A DNA stretch of 64,000 nucleotides from Pseudonocardia petroleophila (lineage in GTDB: Bacteria; Actinomycetota; Actinomycetes; Mycobacteriales; Pseudonocardiaceae). Of the stretch, positions 44,641-53,206 are shown piece after piece; position 1 is the first letter of the stretch; every line of letters begins with the position of its first letter. The stretch is taken from positions 5,711,501 through 5,775,500 of the forward strand of contig NZ_CP060131.1 in the NCBI RefSeq assembly GCF_014235185.1. Reading direction: 5' to 3'. The position numbers were made by a program, and so were the translations under genes. A model generated the notes under the pieces. The model saw only the letters and a list, made by a program, of their open reading frames with translations. It was not told where the DNA came from and did no database searches.

Positions 44641-45689
44641 CGTCGCGACGGCGGTTCCTGGCCGGTGCGGGCGGGGTTGCGCTCGCCGCGCTTCCCGTCC
44701 GCGCATCCGCCGACACCCCTCCGCATTACAGCCCGCCTGAGCCGGGCCCCGGAGCAGGCTCCGGCGGGGGCCACTCCGCGATGGGCGGCGCGAACGGTGC
44801 GACGTTCCGCGGCGGTGCCGGTGTCGACCACGCGGCCAACGGCTTCGACCCCCGCACCCTGCTGCGCGAGTTCGACTACGGCACGGTCTCCACCGAGAAC
44901 GGCCGCACCGTGCGCGACTGGACGATCCGCGCCGAGGACCGCGACATCGAGGTCGCGCCTGGCGTGGTGTTCCCCGCGTGGACGTTCAACGGCTCCATCC
45001 CCGGCCCCACCCTGCGCGCCACTGCCGGTGACCTGATGCGCGTGCGCTTCGTCAACGACTCCGAGCACCCCCACACGATGCACTTCCACGGCATCCATCC
45101 CGCCGAGATGGACGGCGTCCCGATGGTCGGGCGCGGCATCATCTCCCCGGGCGAGGAGTTCACCTACACCTTCGACGCCGAGCCGTTCGGGCTGCACCTC
45201 TACCACTGCCACGTCGGGCCGCTGGCCGAGCACATCGCCCGCGGCATGTACGGCACGTTCATCGTCAACCCGCCCGGCGGCCGTCCCCCCGCCGACGAGA
45301 TGATCATGGTGCAGCACGGGTACAACACGACGTTTGACGGCGAGGGCAACCAGCTCTACGCCGTCAACGGCATCCCGTTCGTCTACATGAACGATCCGAT
45401 CCAGGTCCGCCGCGGCGAGCTGGTCCGGATCTACCTGGTGAACATCCTCGAGTACGACCCGATCAACAGCTTCCACCTGCACGGCAACTTCTTCGACTAC
45501 TACCCCACCGGCACCCGCCTGGAACCGAGCGAGTTCACCGACACCGTCATCCAGGCCCAGGGCCAGCGCGGGATCTGCGAGATCCGGTTCCCCTACCCGG
45601 GGAAGTTCATGTTCCACGCCCACAAGACCGAGTTCGCCGACCTCGGCTGGATGGGCTTCTTCGATGTCGTGGACGGAGCCGAGTCATGA
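44637..45689 (+). CDS. Multicopper oxidase, Tat-exported
   Basis: A 350-residue two-cupredoxin oxidase. A Tat signal (TSRRRFLAGAGGVALAALP) leads to export in folded form. Copper motifs: HTMHFHGIHP, HLYHCHVGPLAEHIARGM (type 1 Cys/His/Met), FHLHGNFF and FMFHAHKTEF, as in nitrite-reductase-like oxidases. Likely substrate is a metal ion such as Cu(I), Fe(II) or Mn(II); the partner ZIP gene overlaps by four bases and fits metal uptake after oxidation. A nitrite reductase role is possible but less fitting here. Confidence 0.88.
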   Translation: MTSRRRFLAGAGGVALAALPVRASADTPPHYSPPEPGPGAGSGGGHSAMGGANGATFRGGAGVDHAANGFDPRTLLREFDYGTVSTENGRTVRDWTIRAEDRDIEVAPGVVFPAWTFNGSIPGPTLRATAGDLMRVRFVNDSEHPHTMHFHGIHPAEMDGVPMVGRGIISPGEEFTYTFDAEPFGLHLYHCHVGPLAEHIARGMYGTFIVNPPGGRPPADEMIMVQHGYNTTFDGEGNQLYAVNGIPFVYMNDPIQVRRGELVRIYLVNILEYDPINSFHLHGNFFDYYPTGTRLEPSEFTDTVIQAQGQRGICEIRFPYPGKFMFHAHKTEFADLGWMGFFDVVDGAES

Positions 45690-46961
45690 GCACCACCGAG
45701 GAGAGCCGCGACGCCGAGCGCCCGATGGACCCGGACGCCCGGGCTGACGCCGAGGGGCCGACGCCGGCCGAGACCCGCACCGGCAGGTCCGGGCGGGTCC
45801 CGCTGTGGGTCCTGGTCGTCGGCCTGGTCGCCGTCCTGGTCGCGGCCCTGGGCGGTCTGGCCGCCTACGGCGGGCAGACCCTGCCCGAACGGTTGGGCCC
45901 CCCCGGTCGAGGAGCTGGCCGTCGAGCGCACGGTCATCGCACCGGGCTCGATCGAACTGGTGCTGCGCAACACCGGCCCAGACCCCGTCGCCGTCGCGCA
46001 GGTCTTCGTCAACGACTCCTACGTGGACTTCACCGGCGCGGATGAACCGATCGGCCGGCTGGCGGCCGACACCCTGGTGCTGAACTACCCGTGGCAGGAC
46101 GGGCAGCCCTACACCGTCTCGATGCTGACCTCCACCGGGCTCGTGATCGAGCACGTCGTCGACGCCGCCGTCGCCACCCCGGAACCCGGGTTCGAGTTCC
46201 TCGGCCTGATGGCCCTCGTCGGCACGTACGTCGGTGTACTGCCCGTGCTGCTGGGCATGCTGGTGCTGCCCATCCTGCGCCGCACCAGCGGACGCGTGGT
46301 CCGGGTCCTGCTGGCACTGACCGTCGGTCTGCTCGCCTACCTGGCCCTCGACGCCCTGCTCGAGGGCCTCGAGCTGGCCGCACTGTCCGGTGGCGCGTTC
46401 GGCGGCCCGGTCCTCGTGTTCCTCGGTGCCGGGCTGGCCTTCCTCGCCCTGACCACCGTCGACAAGGTGCTCACGGGCCGCCGGCCCGACGAGCGCGACG
46501 CCGGTTCGGCCGGGATGCGACTGGCGGTGATGATCGCCATCGGGATCGGCCTGCACAACCTCGGCGAGGGCCTCGTGATCGGGTCGGCGTACGCGGTCGG
46601 CGAGCTCGCGCTGGGCGCCGCCCTGATCGTGGGCTTCGCCGCGCACAACACCACCGAGGGCCTGGCCATCGTCGCCCCGCTGACGACGCGCCGCCCGTCG
46701 CTGTGGTCCCTGGTCGGGCTGGGCCTGATCGCCGGTGCGCCCGCCATCCTCGGCGCCGTGGTCGGCGCATCGGTGGACAACGCGGGCCTCTCGGCTCTGC
46801 TGTTCGGTGTCGGCGTCGGGGCGATCGTGCAGGTGATCATCCAGATCGTGCCCGGGCTGCGCGACCGCACCAGCGGTCGCCTGCTCGATCCGGCCATGCT
46901 CGGTGGGCTCGGCGCCGGCGTGGTGATCATGTATCTGACCGGTCTCCTGGTCGCCGCCTGA
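45686..46961 (+). pseudogene. ZIP metal transporter with a C-tract frameshift
   Basis: The N-terminal part (45686 to about 45900) holds one helix. After a shift, the rest encodes a cupredoxin-like outer domain (AVERTVIAPGSIELVLRNTG) and a ZIP permease with LHNLGEGLVIG and FAAHNTTEGLAIV, the HN..E metal sites. The frame changes in seven consecutive C (about 45898-45904); six would make one continuous protein of about 424 residues. It could be a phase-variable tract, a recent mutation or an error. Operon with the DtxR and oxidase genes. Confidence 0.85.
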
Positions 46962-47075
46962 CAGTGAGAGGCAACGTCCGGACGGCCCGGACTTTCGCAA
47001 ACCGGTCATCGTGGGGCACGCTCCAACGGTGAGCAGCGGGGTCACCACCGGAGACACCAGGTCGGCCCGGATGTT

Positions 47076-48176
47076 GTGAACGGATATGAGCACGCCGCCG
47101 TTGCGGTACGACGCCTCGGCGTCCGCCTTGCGGCAGTAGCCGCCGTACTCGCCTTGGTCGCAGCCCTCGGCGGAGTCGCCTTCGTCGCGGCCTCCGCGCT
47201 GATGAGCAGCGCTGCGCGCCAGGGGGCGTGCACTCCGTCCGGCGCAGCGGTGCCGATCAAGGCAGGAGGCGACGCCGGGGTCAGCGGCGAGCAACTCTCC
47301 AACGCCGCGGCCATCGTGGCCACGGGTCGCGAGCTCGGTGTTCCCGACCGCGGCCTCTGGGTGGCCCTGGGTACCGCACTGCAGGAGTCGGGCCTGCGCA
47401 ACCTCGACTACGGTGACCGTGACTCCCTCGGCCTGTTCCAGCAGCGTCCATCGCAAGGCTGGGGCAGCCCCGCGCAGGTGCGGGACCCGCGCTACGCGGC
47501 CACCCAGTTCTTCGAGAGGTTGCTCGCGGTCCCCGGCTGGACGGAGATGCCGCTGTGGCAGGCGGCCCAGACCGTCCAGCGCTCCGCGTTCCCCCTGGCG
47601 TACGCGAAGTGGGAACAGACGGCCGCGGACATCCTCGCGGCGGCCGGCTCCGACGCCACCGTCCTCGCCGCGTCCGCGAGCACGGCCTGCGCCCCCGGCA
47701 GCGCCGGATCGGCGCAGGCCTTGGAAGGCGCCGGCGCGGGTTGCACGGCCGAGGACCCGACGAGTACCCGCGGCTGCGTGACCCCCACGACCGCCTACGC
47801 CCTGGCCCAGGCCGAGGTGGCTTTCGGCGGGCTGAGGTCCGGACCGGTGATCCGATCGGCCGGCTGCTTCGCCAGCCGACCGGGAAACCCGACGAGTGAT
47901 CACCCGCGCGGCAAGGGATGTGACCTGTTCCCCGGGGAGGGCGGGCGCTTCGCCCGGGGCGCCGAGATCGACAACGGGTGGCGGGCCGCGGAGTGGTTCC
48001 GCGCCAACGCCGACGCGCTGAGCGTCGACTACGTGATCTGGCAGGGCCGCATCTGGACCAGCGGTTCCGGTGACGAGGGAGGCTGGGGCCAGCGCTACAG
48101 CGGCGGCGGTGTCTACGACCCCTCGGACGCCACCGGCGGGCACTACGACCACGTCCACGTCAGCTTCCGAGCATAA
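47076..48176 (+). CDS. Secreted cell-wall hydrolase-like protein
   Basis: A 366-residue protein with an N-terminal membrane helix (about 16-42). A transglycosylase-like first domain (ALGTALQESGLRNLDYGDRD, GLFQQRPSQGWG) is followed by a C-terminal His/Asp-rich domain of the M15/ARB_07466-like type (SDHPRGKGCDLFPG, GGHYDHVHVSF). Such proteins cut peptidoglycan for envelope machines or conjugation. GTG 47076 has a weak ribosome site. Convergent with the membrane protein at 48210. Confidence 0.8.
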   Translation: MNGYEHAAVAVRRLGVRLAAVAAVLALVAALGGVAFVAASALMSSAARQGACTPSGAAVPIKAGGDAGVSGEQLSNAAAIVATGRELGVPDRGLWVALGTALQESGLRNLDYGDRDSLGLFQQRPSQGWGSPAQVRDPRYAATQFFERLLAVPGWTEMPLWQAAQTVQRSAFPLAYAKWEQTAADILAAAGSDATVLAASASTACAPGSAGSAQALEGAGAGCTAEDPTSTRGCVTPTTAYALAQAEVAFGGLRSGPVIRSAGCFASRPGNPTSDHPRGKGCDLFPGEGGRFARGAEIDNGWRAAEWFRANADALSVDYVIWQGRIWTSGSGDEGGWGQRYSGGGVYDPSDATGGHYDHVHVSFRA

Positions 48177-48209
48177 CGAGCGCATCATCGCAAGGCCGCC
48201 GATGATGGC

Positions 48210-49514
48210 CTACGGTGCGAACACCAGGCCCACCGCCCCGCAGGTCAGGGCCACCATCGCGGCGAGCAACGGGTACTGCACGCGGGTGGCGATCGGCGCC
48301 GGGAACATCCGCAATGAGCGGTCGTGTGCGCTCACCGCGGCCGCGAGGTGTCCGATCACGATCGCGCCGAGCTGGACGAGCGCGATGGTCGTCGTGCCAA
48401 CTATCGCGTAGTCCACGGTGCGGTTCGCGGTGCCGAACAGGTCGGTGCCGTTCCCCAGTGGATCGCTGGCCAGGATGAACGTCAGCTGGCCGTCGAACAA
48501 CAGCAGCGAGAAGTAGTGGGCGATTGCGTAGCCGGCGGCGATCGGGACGAGGGTGGGGGCGTAGCCGGCCGGGAGCGGCGCCCGGCCGGCGCCGGGCCAT
48601 GGGTCCGGTCGGCGGGTTGCCGCGAGGTAGAGCACAACGACCGCGGCCGTGGCGATCACCAGACCCGCGGTGCGCCATGCCGGCCCGTCGGGCACGGCAG
48701 CGGCCCAGAACGAGGTCCGGGACAGCCCGTCGAACGCGGTGGATCCGACGAGCACGAGCACGACCGCCACCAGCCCGGGTACTGCGGGCACGGAGCCCAG
48801 CCCGTCGATCGGGTTGCGTAACACGAGCCGCCCGTCGGCGCGACGGCCCAGCGGGGCGAGGGATCCCAGCAGCGTCGAGTACACCTCGAAACCGTCGCCG
48901 CGGTCGAACCAGGAGCGGCCGAACACGAGTGCGGCGACGACGTGGACGGCGGAGTATCCGAGGACGAAGGCGGCGACCAACCGAGGGTTGGCCGGGTCCG
49001 GATGGGCGAGCTCCAGCCAGAGGAAGACCCCCAGCGACGCCGCTGCAGGCCAGATCCCGATGCGGTCGGGGAGCCGGCGCAGACCTTTGTCGGGGTCGAC
49101 GCGTGCCACGCGGGCCACGATCGCGTGCAGGAGGCGCAGCGGGTTGAGCAGCCGCCACACCGGCCCCAGCAGCAGCGATGCGGGGACCAGCCCGACCCAG
49201 AACGTCACGTACAGCGCCCACGGCGCCACGTTGTCGCTCGGGTCGTCCGGACCGAACAGTCCGATGACGACGACCGCGGTGGCGGCGAGCAGGCCGGCGA
49301 CCCGCAGGGCCTGGCGCAGCAGCGAGCTGTCGAGCGCCGCCGCGATCGGGCCGGGGAGTGGACGGCCCGCCGTGGTGCCGTCGGGCCGGGCGGTGCGCCA
49401 CCGGAGTGCGAGTACGGCGAAGGAGATCACCACCGCGAGGCCGGCGCCGACTGCGGCGAGCTCGGCCGGGACCGGCAGGTCGCTGCGTGTGCCCACACCG
49501 TGGGCCAGCAGCAT
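48210..49514 (-). CDS. Polytopic membrane protein of the copper-type operon
   Basis: A 434-residue protein with about 11-12 helices. Conserved-looking loops include DPDKGLRRLPDRIGIWPAA and FGRSWFDRGDGFEVY. Family not recognised. It is the last gene of an operon (ArsR, membrane protein, cupredoxin lipoprotein, this gene) joined by four-base overlaps; the neighbours suggest copper transport or delivery. Confidence 0.65.
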   Translation of the reverse strand: MLLAHGVGTRSDLPVPAELAAVGAGLAVVISFAVLALRWRTARPDGTTAGRPLPGPIAAALDSSLLRQALRVAGLLAATAVVVIGLFGPDDPSDNVAPWALYVTFWVGLVPASLLLGPVWRLLNPLRLLHAIVARVARVDPDKGLRRLPDRIGIWPAAASLGVFLWLELAHPDPANPRLVAAFVLGYSAVHVVAALVFGRSWFDRGDGFEVYSTLLGSLAPLGRRADGRLVLRNPIDGLGSVPAVPGLVAVVLVLVGSTAFDGLSRTSFWAAAVPDGPAWRTAGLVIATAAVVVLYLAATRRPDPWPGAGRAPLPAGYAPTLVPIAAGYAIAHYFSLLLFDGQLTFILASDPLGNGTDLFGTANRTVDYAIVGTTTIALVQLGAIVIGHLAAAVSAHDRSLRMFPAPIATRVQYPLLAAMVALTCGAVGLVFAP

Positions 49515-49930
49515 CAGCTCACCTCGAGCCGGGCGAGCGGCTCTCCCGACTCCTCGAGCTCGATCTCGAACACCCCGGGGATGTCTGCGGTGAACGACAG
49601 GGTGGCCGAACCTCCCGCCGTGACGGGCGCGGACAGATCGTAGCCGTGCAGGTGCACCTCGTCCGCGACGTCGCTGGTGACGGTCAGCTCCACGGCCTCG
49701 CCGAGTGCAACGGCGATCCTGTCCGCTGCCCGGTCGGAGCGGCCGTCGGCGAAAGTCAGCGCGATGACCGCAGCGGTGGGGACGGCGGTGGACATGGCGC
49801 GGGAATCGGCAGCCGGGTCGGTGGTGGTCGGGGCGCTGGCCGGGGGGGTCGCCTGCGGTGCGCCGCAGCCCGTCGTCAGGACGAGTGCCCCGACGAGGGC
49901 CGCGGTGACGATCCGCGAGGTCCGGCTCAC
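49514..49930 (-). CDS. Cupredoxin-like lipoprotein
   Basis: A 138-residue lipoprotein with lipobox LTTGC (Cys near 22). A beta domain with ITLTFADG-like start, VHLHGYDLSAP and IPGVFEIELEESG matches the copper-binding cupredoxin_1/COG4633 pattern; the HxH pair could bind copper outside the cell. The GTG overlaps the upstream gene's TGA. Co-translated with the 434-residue membrane protein. Confidence 0.7.
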   Translation of the reverse strand: MSRTSRIVTAALVGALVLTTGCGAPQATPPASAPTTTDPAADSRAMSTAVPTAAVIALTFADGRSDRAADRIAVALGEAVELTVTSDVADEVHLHGYDLSAPVTAGGSATLSFTADIPGVFEIELEESGEPLARLEVS

Positions 49931-50904
49931 CGCAGGCCCCCGGACCGCTCGGTGACGTCGGCGGTCGCGTCGTCTCCCCCTGGCGGCGGATCGTCGTCGC
50001 CCACCGGGACAACCGGGGTGAGGGCGCGGAGCACCGCTAACCCGGTGAGGAACAGGCCGATCCCGGCGCCGAAGGTCAGCACGGTGGTGAGCCGATCGAG
50101 GTCGGCGCTCCACCCGAAGGGCAGCACGGCGTTGGAGAAGCCTGCGGTGCCGAACGCGGTGACCATTGCGAGGACGGCGCCTGCCAGCCCGCAGAGCAGC
50201 AGCCCGAACCGGCGCCCCAGCACGGTCAGGACCACGCCCACCGCCCCGGCGAGCCATGCCGCGAGCCCGGGTCCGGCGCCACTGACGACGACGAAGAGGT
50301 AGTCCTGGTCATCCGGGACCAGCGCCGCGCCGAGGACGTGGACCATGTGCCCACCGACAACGAGCACGGTGATCGCCGCCGTCGCGAGGGCGGCCCACCT
50401 GCGGGTCAGGCCCATGGTCCCCATCGTTCCGGCGACGACCGCGGCGACGGCCGTGGCCAGCCACCACACCCCCGCGGGCGGGGCCGGGGGGAAGACCTGC
50501 TCGCCGTGCACGGAGACCTCGCGGTCGCCGACGAGCAACGGCACCGACCAGGCCCGGACGCCCTCGGCCGGGACCGGGAGCATCGCGGCGTCGATCCGCG
50601 AGTCGGTCCAGCGGGCGGTCGTACCGGGGGGGACGATCGGCTCCACCCCGCGGGTGGGCCCGGCCGGCACCACCTGCACGGTCTCGCCGGTGTCGTTGAC
50701 GATGCGCAGCCGCGCGCCCATCTCGATGACCGCGACGGCGAGGCCGGGCACCGGCGGATCCACGGAGAGGATCCGGGCGACGCTCGGAGATGCCTCGAGC
50801 GCGCCCCCGTGAGCGGCGGCGGTGCCGGAGGTCAGGGGGAACAGGACGGCGGTGAGCAGTAGGGCCGCGCCGGCCCGGGCGGCGCAAGGCAGGAACGATC
50901 TCAA
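49927..50904 (-). CDS. Membrane protein with secreted N-terminal domain
   Basis: A 325-residue protein. A signal peptide ends in AAA, so the mature chain starts with His (HGGALEASPS), as in CopC-type copper proteins. The outer beta domain spans about residues 33-140. Five helices follow, with GGHMVHVLGAALVPDDQDYL in a loop. I cannot place it in a named family; YcnI/CopCD-like roles are possible. A TTG start at 50904 overlaps the ArsR stop. Confidence 0.65.
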   Translation of the reverse strand: MRSFLPCAARAGAALLLTAVLFPLTSGTAAAHGGALEASPSVARILSVDPPVPGLAVAVIEMGARLRIVNDTGETVQVVPAGPTRGVEPIVPPGTTARWTDSRIDAAMLPVPAEGVRAWSVPLLVGDREVSVHGEQVFPPAPPAGVWWLATAVAAVVAGTMGTMGLTRRWAALATAAITVLVVGGHMVHVLGAALVPDDQDYLFVVVSGAGPGLAAWLAGAVGVVLTVLGRRFGLLLCGLAGAVLAMVTAFGTAGFSNAVLPFGWSADLDRLTTVLTFGAGIGLFLTGLAVLRALTPVVPVGDDDPPPGGDDATADVTERSGGLR

Positions 50905-51209
50905 CGCGGGGCATCCTCGTGGTCGGGACCGGCGGGGTCCACCACGCGGTCGAGCAGGTCGGTCACCGGGTGCGGGGCCGACCGGTACAGGACGGTGTGC
51001 CCGTCACGCTCGGTGCGTACCATCTCGTGCACGCGCAGCAGGCGGAGCGAGTGGGACACCGTGGTGGCCTTGAGCCCGCTCGCGGCGGCGAGATCGGAGA
51101 CCGAGATCGGACCGTCGCGGGCGATCAGGACGAGCAGCATGAGCCGGCTGGGATCGCCGAGCACGGCGAACCAGGCGGCCCAGCCGACGACCTGTCGCGG
51201 ATGGCTCAC
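50901..51209 (-). CDS. ArsR/SmtB-family repressor
   Basis: A 102-residue winged-helix sensor (VLGDPSRLMLLVLIARDGP; SVSDLAAASGLKATTVSHSL as HTH). No cysteines; His and Asp near the C terminus (PHPVTDLLDRVVDPAGPDHE) could be the metal site, as in alpha-5 sensors for Zn, Co or Ni. GTG 51209 follows GAGGAG. First gene of the copper-type operon; the perfect palindrome upstream of cbtB (52276-52299) is the likely target of this family. Confidence 0.85.
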   Translation of the reverse strand: MSHPRQVVGWAAWFAVLGDPSRLMLLVLIARDGPISVSDLAAASGLKATTVSHSLRLLRVHEMVRTERDGHTVLYRSAPHPVTDLLDRVVDPAGPDHEDAPR

Positions 51210-51247
51210 CCGGCGCACTCCTCGTTCCGCGGGGGACGAGCACTGGC

Positions 51248-51991
51248 CTATCCTGCAGAGGTGCCGACGGTGCTGCCGGAGCGCCGCCGCGACCGGCCGT
51301 CGATCAACGCACCGAATACGAGCCCGACCACGGTCCACAGCACGAGCTGACCACCGATCGACGCCACCCGGAAGTCGTAGAGCACGGCCGCCGGGAAGCC
51401 GGCCGGGGTCTCGGCGACCGTCGGCAGGAGGAACCCGACGATCCCCACCGCGACGAGATAGGCAGCGGCCGCCACCAGGGTGGCGTTCCACGAACCCGTC
51501 CGCACGGCGAGGCTACGGCCCAACATGACCGCACCGAGGGCGAGCAGCACCGACAGGATGATCAGCACCATGAAGGGTCCGGTGCGCTGCCCGACCGTGG
51601 CGTCGAGCGTCGACGCCGGCGGGTTGGCCGGGTATTTGACGAACGGGACGAGGGCGACGGAGACGAACCCGATCCCCGCGATCACCGCCGCGGTCGCCCG
51701 CGCGCTGAGCCGTCCGACCCGCCCGACCACCGACGCATACACCAGCGACAGGATCCCACCGACCACCACGCCGTAGACCAGCGCGGCGGTGGCCAGCCCG
51801 AGGGTGCTCTGGATCCCCCGGCTGACGAGCGGCTCCTCGGTGGACACCTCACCCGCCGCGGCGGCGACCTGGTCCTCGTAGCCGATGGCCGCCTCGACGG
51901 CAGGTTCCCCGAACAGGTAGGCGAACACGAAGTAGGCCAGACCGGCGACGAGCCCGGCGATCATGCCCCGGATCAGCAGGGTCCTCACCAT
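51248..51991 (-). CDS. cbtA: CbtA, probable cobalt transporter subunit
   Basis: A 247-residue membrane protein with six to seven helices. The N terminus RTLLIRGMIAGLVAGLAYFV and the FGEPAVEAAI segment are typical of CbtA. CbtAB is predicted from comparative genomics to import cobalt, usually in B12-linked loci. Start ATG 51991; the cbtB stop lies 17 bases upstream. No cobalamin riboswitch is visible; the palindrome upstream of cbtB suggests ArsR control instead. Confidence 0.85.
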   Translation of the reverse strand: MVRTLLIRGMIAGLVAGLAYFVFAYLFGEPAVEAAIGYEDQVAAAAGEVSTEEPLVSRGIQSTLGLATAALVYGVVVGGILSLVYASVVGRVGRLSARATAAVIAGIGFVSVALVPFVKYPANPPASTLDATVGQRTGPFMVLIILSVLLALGAVMLGRSLAVRTGSWNATLVAAAAYLVAVGIVGFLLPTVAETPAGFPAAVLYDFRVASIGGQLVLWTVVGLVFGALIDGRSRRRSGSTVGTSAG

Positions 51992-52008
51992 GACGGGTGT
52001 CCCGGCCC

Positions 52009-52218
52009 TCAGTGGCAGGGGAAGCCGAGGAGGTGGCGCCCGTCGTGCACGAACTCGTGCAGCATGCTGCCGGAGATCAGCGACGTAGCGCCCTGGTCCA
52101 TGCCCACCAGATACAGCAGGGAAAGCAGGATGACCCCGGCGAACACCGCCCACGGCAGGAGCTCGTTCAGGGGGATGGTCACCGGGGTGGACGCGGGGAG
52201 TGCCGCCGCATGAGCCAT
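52009..52218 (-). CDS. cbtB: CbtB, small cobalt transporter subunit
   Basis: A 69-residue protein with one helix (LPWAVFAGVILLSLLYLVG) and the conserved His-rich tail HEFVHDGRHLLGFPCH, the hallmark of CbtB and probable metal-binding site. ATG 52218 follows AAGGAG. First gene of the cbtBA pair, 57 bases from the palindromic operator. Confidence 0.92.
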   Translation of the reverse strand: MAHAAALPASTPVTIPLNELLPWAVFAGVILLSLLYLVGMDQGATSLISGSMLHEFVHDGRHLLGFPCH

Positions 52219-52275
52219 GATCGGATCTCCTTGTCGGGAGGCCGCCGTCCACGTACTTCCGGGCGGCGCCTTTAC

Positions 52276-52299
52276 TCACCTGAACATATGTTCAGGTGA
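52276..52299. promoter_or_regulatory. Perfect 24-bp palindrome, ArsR-type operator
   Basis: The left arm TCACCTGAACAT (52276-52287) is exactly mirrored by the right arm to 52299. The TGAACA-N2-TGTTCA core is the known ArsR/SmtB operator form. It lies between the divergent cbtBA and histidine phosphatase genes, so one metal sensor could control both. Confidence 0.75.
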
Positions 52300-52348
52300 C
52301 AAGTGTCGGGTGCGGGCCGGATCGGTGTCAAGGACTTCGGAGGGTTTG

Positions 52349-52927
52349 ATGAGCAGCAGGATCACGCTGGTGTCCCATTCGTCGACCTCGGCCACCAACT
52401 CGGCCGCGTTCGCCTCGGACGAGCCGCTCGACGCCCGCGGGGCGGGCTGGGTCGAACAGGCCCGCGGACGGCTGCCCCGGGCGGTCCGGGTCTTGACCTC
52501 GCCGGCGCCCGCGTGCCGCCAGACCGCCGCCGGGCTGGGGCTCCCGGCTGTGATCGAACCGGCACTGGCCGACTGGGATCCCGGCCGCTGGCGTGGCCGG
52601 ACGCTTGACGACGTCGCTGCTGCGGAGCCGCACGCCGTGACGACCTGGCTGTCCGAGCCCGGCTCGGCGCCGCACGGCGGCGAGTCACACGTGCAGCTGC
52701 TGGCCCGCGTGACCGACTGGCTCGACACGGTGCCCGACGACGGTCACACGGTCGCGGTGACCCACTCGGCTGTCGTCCGGTGCGCAGTGCTCGCCGCGCT
52801 CGACGCACCACTCCCGGCGTTCTGGCGCATCGACGTCGCCCCGATGACCGCCACCCAGCTTCGGGGATCGCCCGGTCGGTGGACACTGCGCTCCACCGCC
52901 GTGCCACTGGTCCCGCGGAATGGCTAG
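52349..52927 (+). CDS. Histidine phosphatase-like protein (atypical)
   Basis: A 192-residue protein of the phosphoglycerate mutase-like superfamily: LTSPAPACRQTAAGL and VAVTHSAVVRCAVLAAL match the second and fourth motifs. The first motif, normally RHG, reads LVSHSST: the catalytic His is kept but Arg and Gly are lost. Activity may be changed. Such genes accompany cbtAB and resemble CobC. ATG 52349 follows GGAGGG, downstream of the shared operator. Confidence 0.75.
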   Translation: MSSRITLVSHSSTSATNSAAFASDEPLDARGAGWVEQARGRLPRAVRVLTSPAPACRQTAAGLGLPAVIEPALADWDPGRWRGRTLDDVAAAEPHAVTTWLSEPGSAPHGGESHVQLLARVTDWLDTVPDDGHTVAVTHSAVVRCAVLAALDAPLPAFWRIDVAPMTATQLRGSPGRWTLRSTAVPLVPRNG

Positions 52928-53130
52928 ACGGTGCGGGCCGGCACCGGCGCTGTTGCTCGAGCCGCCGTGGTGGTCAGTGGCCCGCGCTCGCGCCGGTGGT
53001 GCCCGCCGTGCCCGCCGCACAGCCCGTACGCCAGCCGCAACCATCCCCGTCGACGGCCGCCTACAGCAACCCGCCGGCCGTCTCCGCCCTCTCAGCGATG
53101 AGGGCCGCGCGCGATCCACCCGCGGATACT

Positions 53131-53145
53131 TCTACAGTTCGTAGA
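53131..53145. promoter_or_regulatory. Small dyad upstream of the Cu ATPase
   Basis: TCTAC-AGTTC-GTAGA lies 62 bases upstream of the ATPase start. The flank ACTTCTACA also occurs at 60774-60782 upstream of copD-ctaG, which hints at shared copper control. Confidence 0.3.
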
Positions 53146-53206
53146 TGCTGCTGGCGTGGCACAGTCGACCTGCCCGGCCGACGGCGGACGAGAAGGGCGA
53201 CCCGAG

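Noticed and set aside
51992..52300. Cobalamin riboswitch upstream of cbtB
   Set aside because: The 57-base leader is too short and no B12-box sequence was seen; a palindromic operator is there instead.
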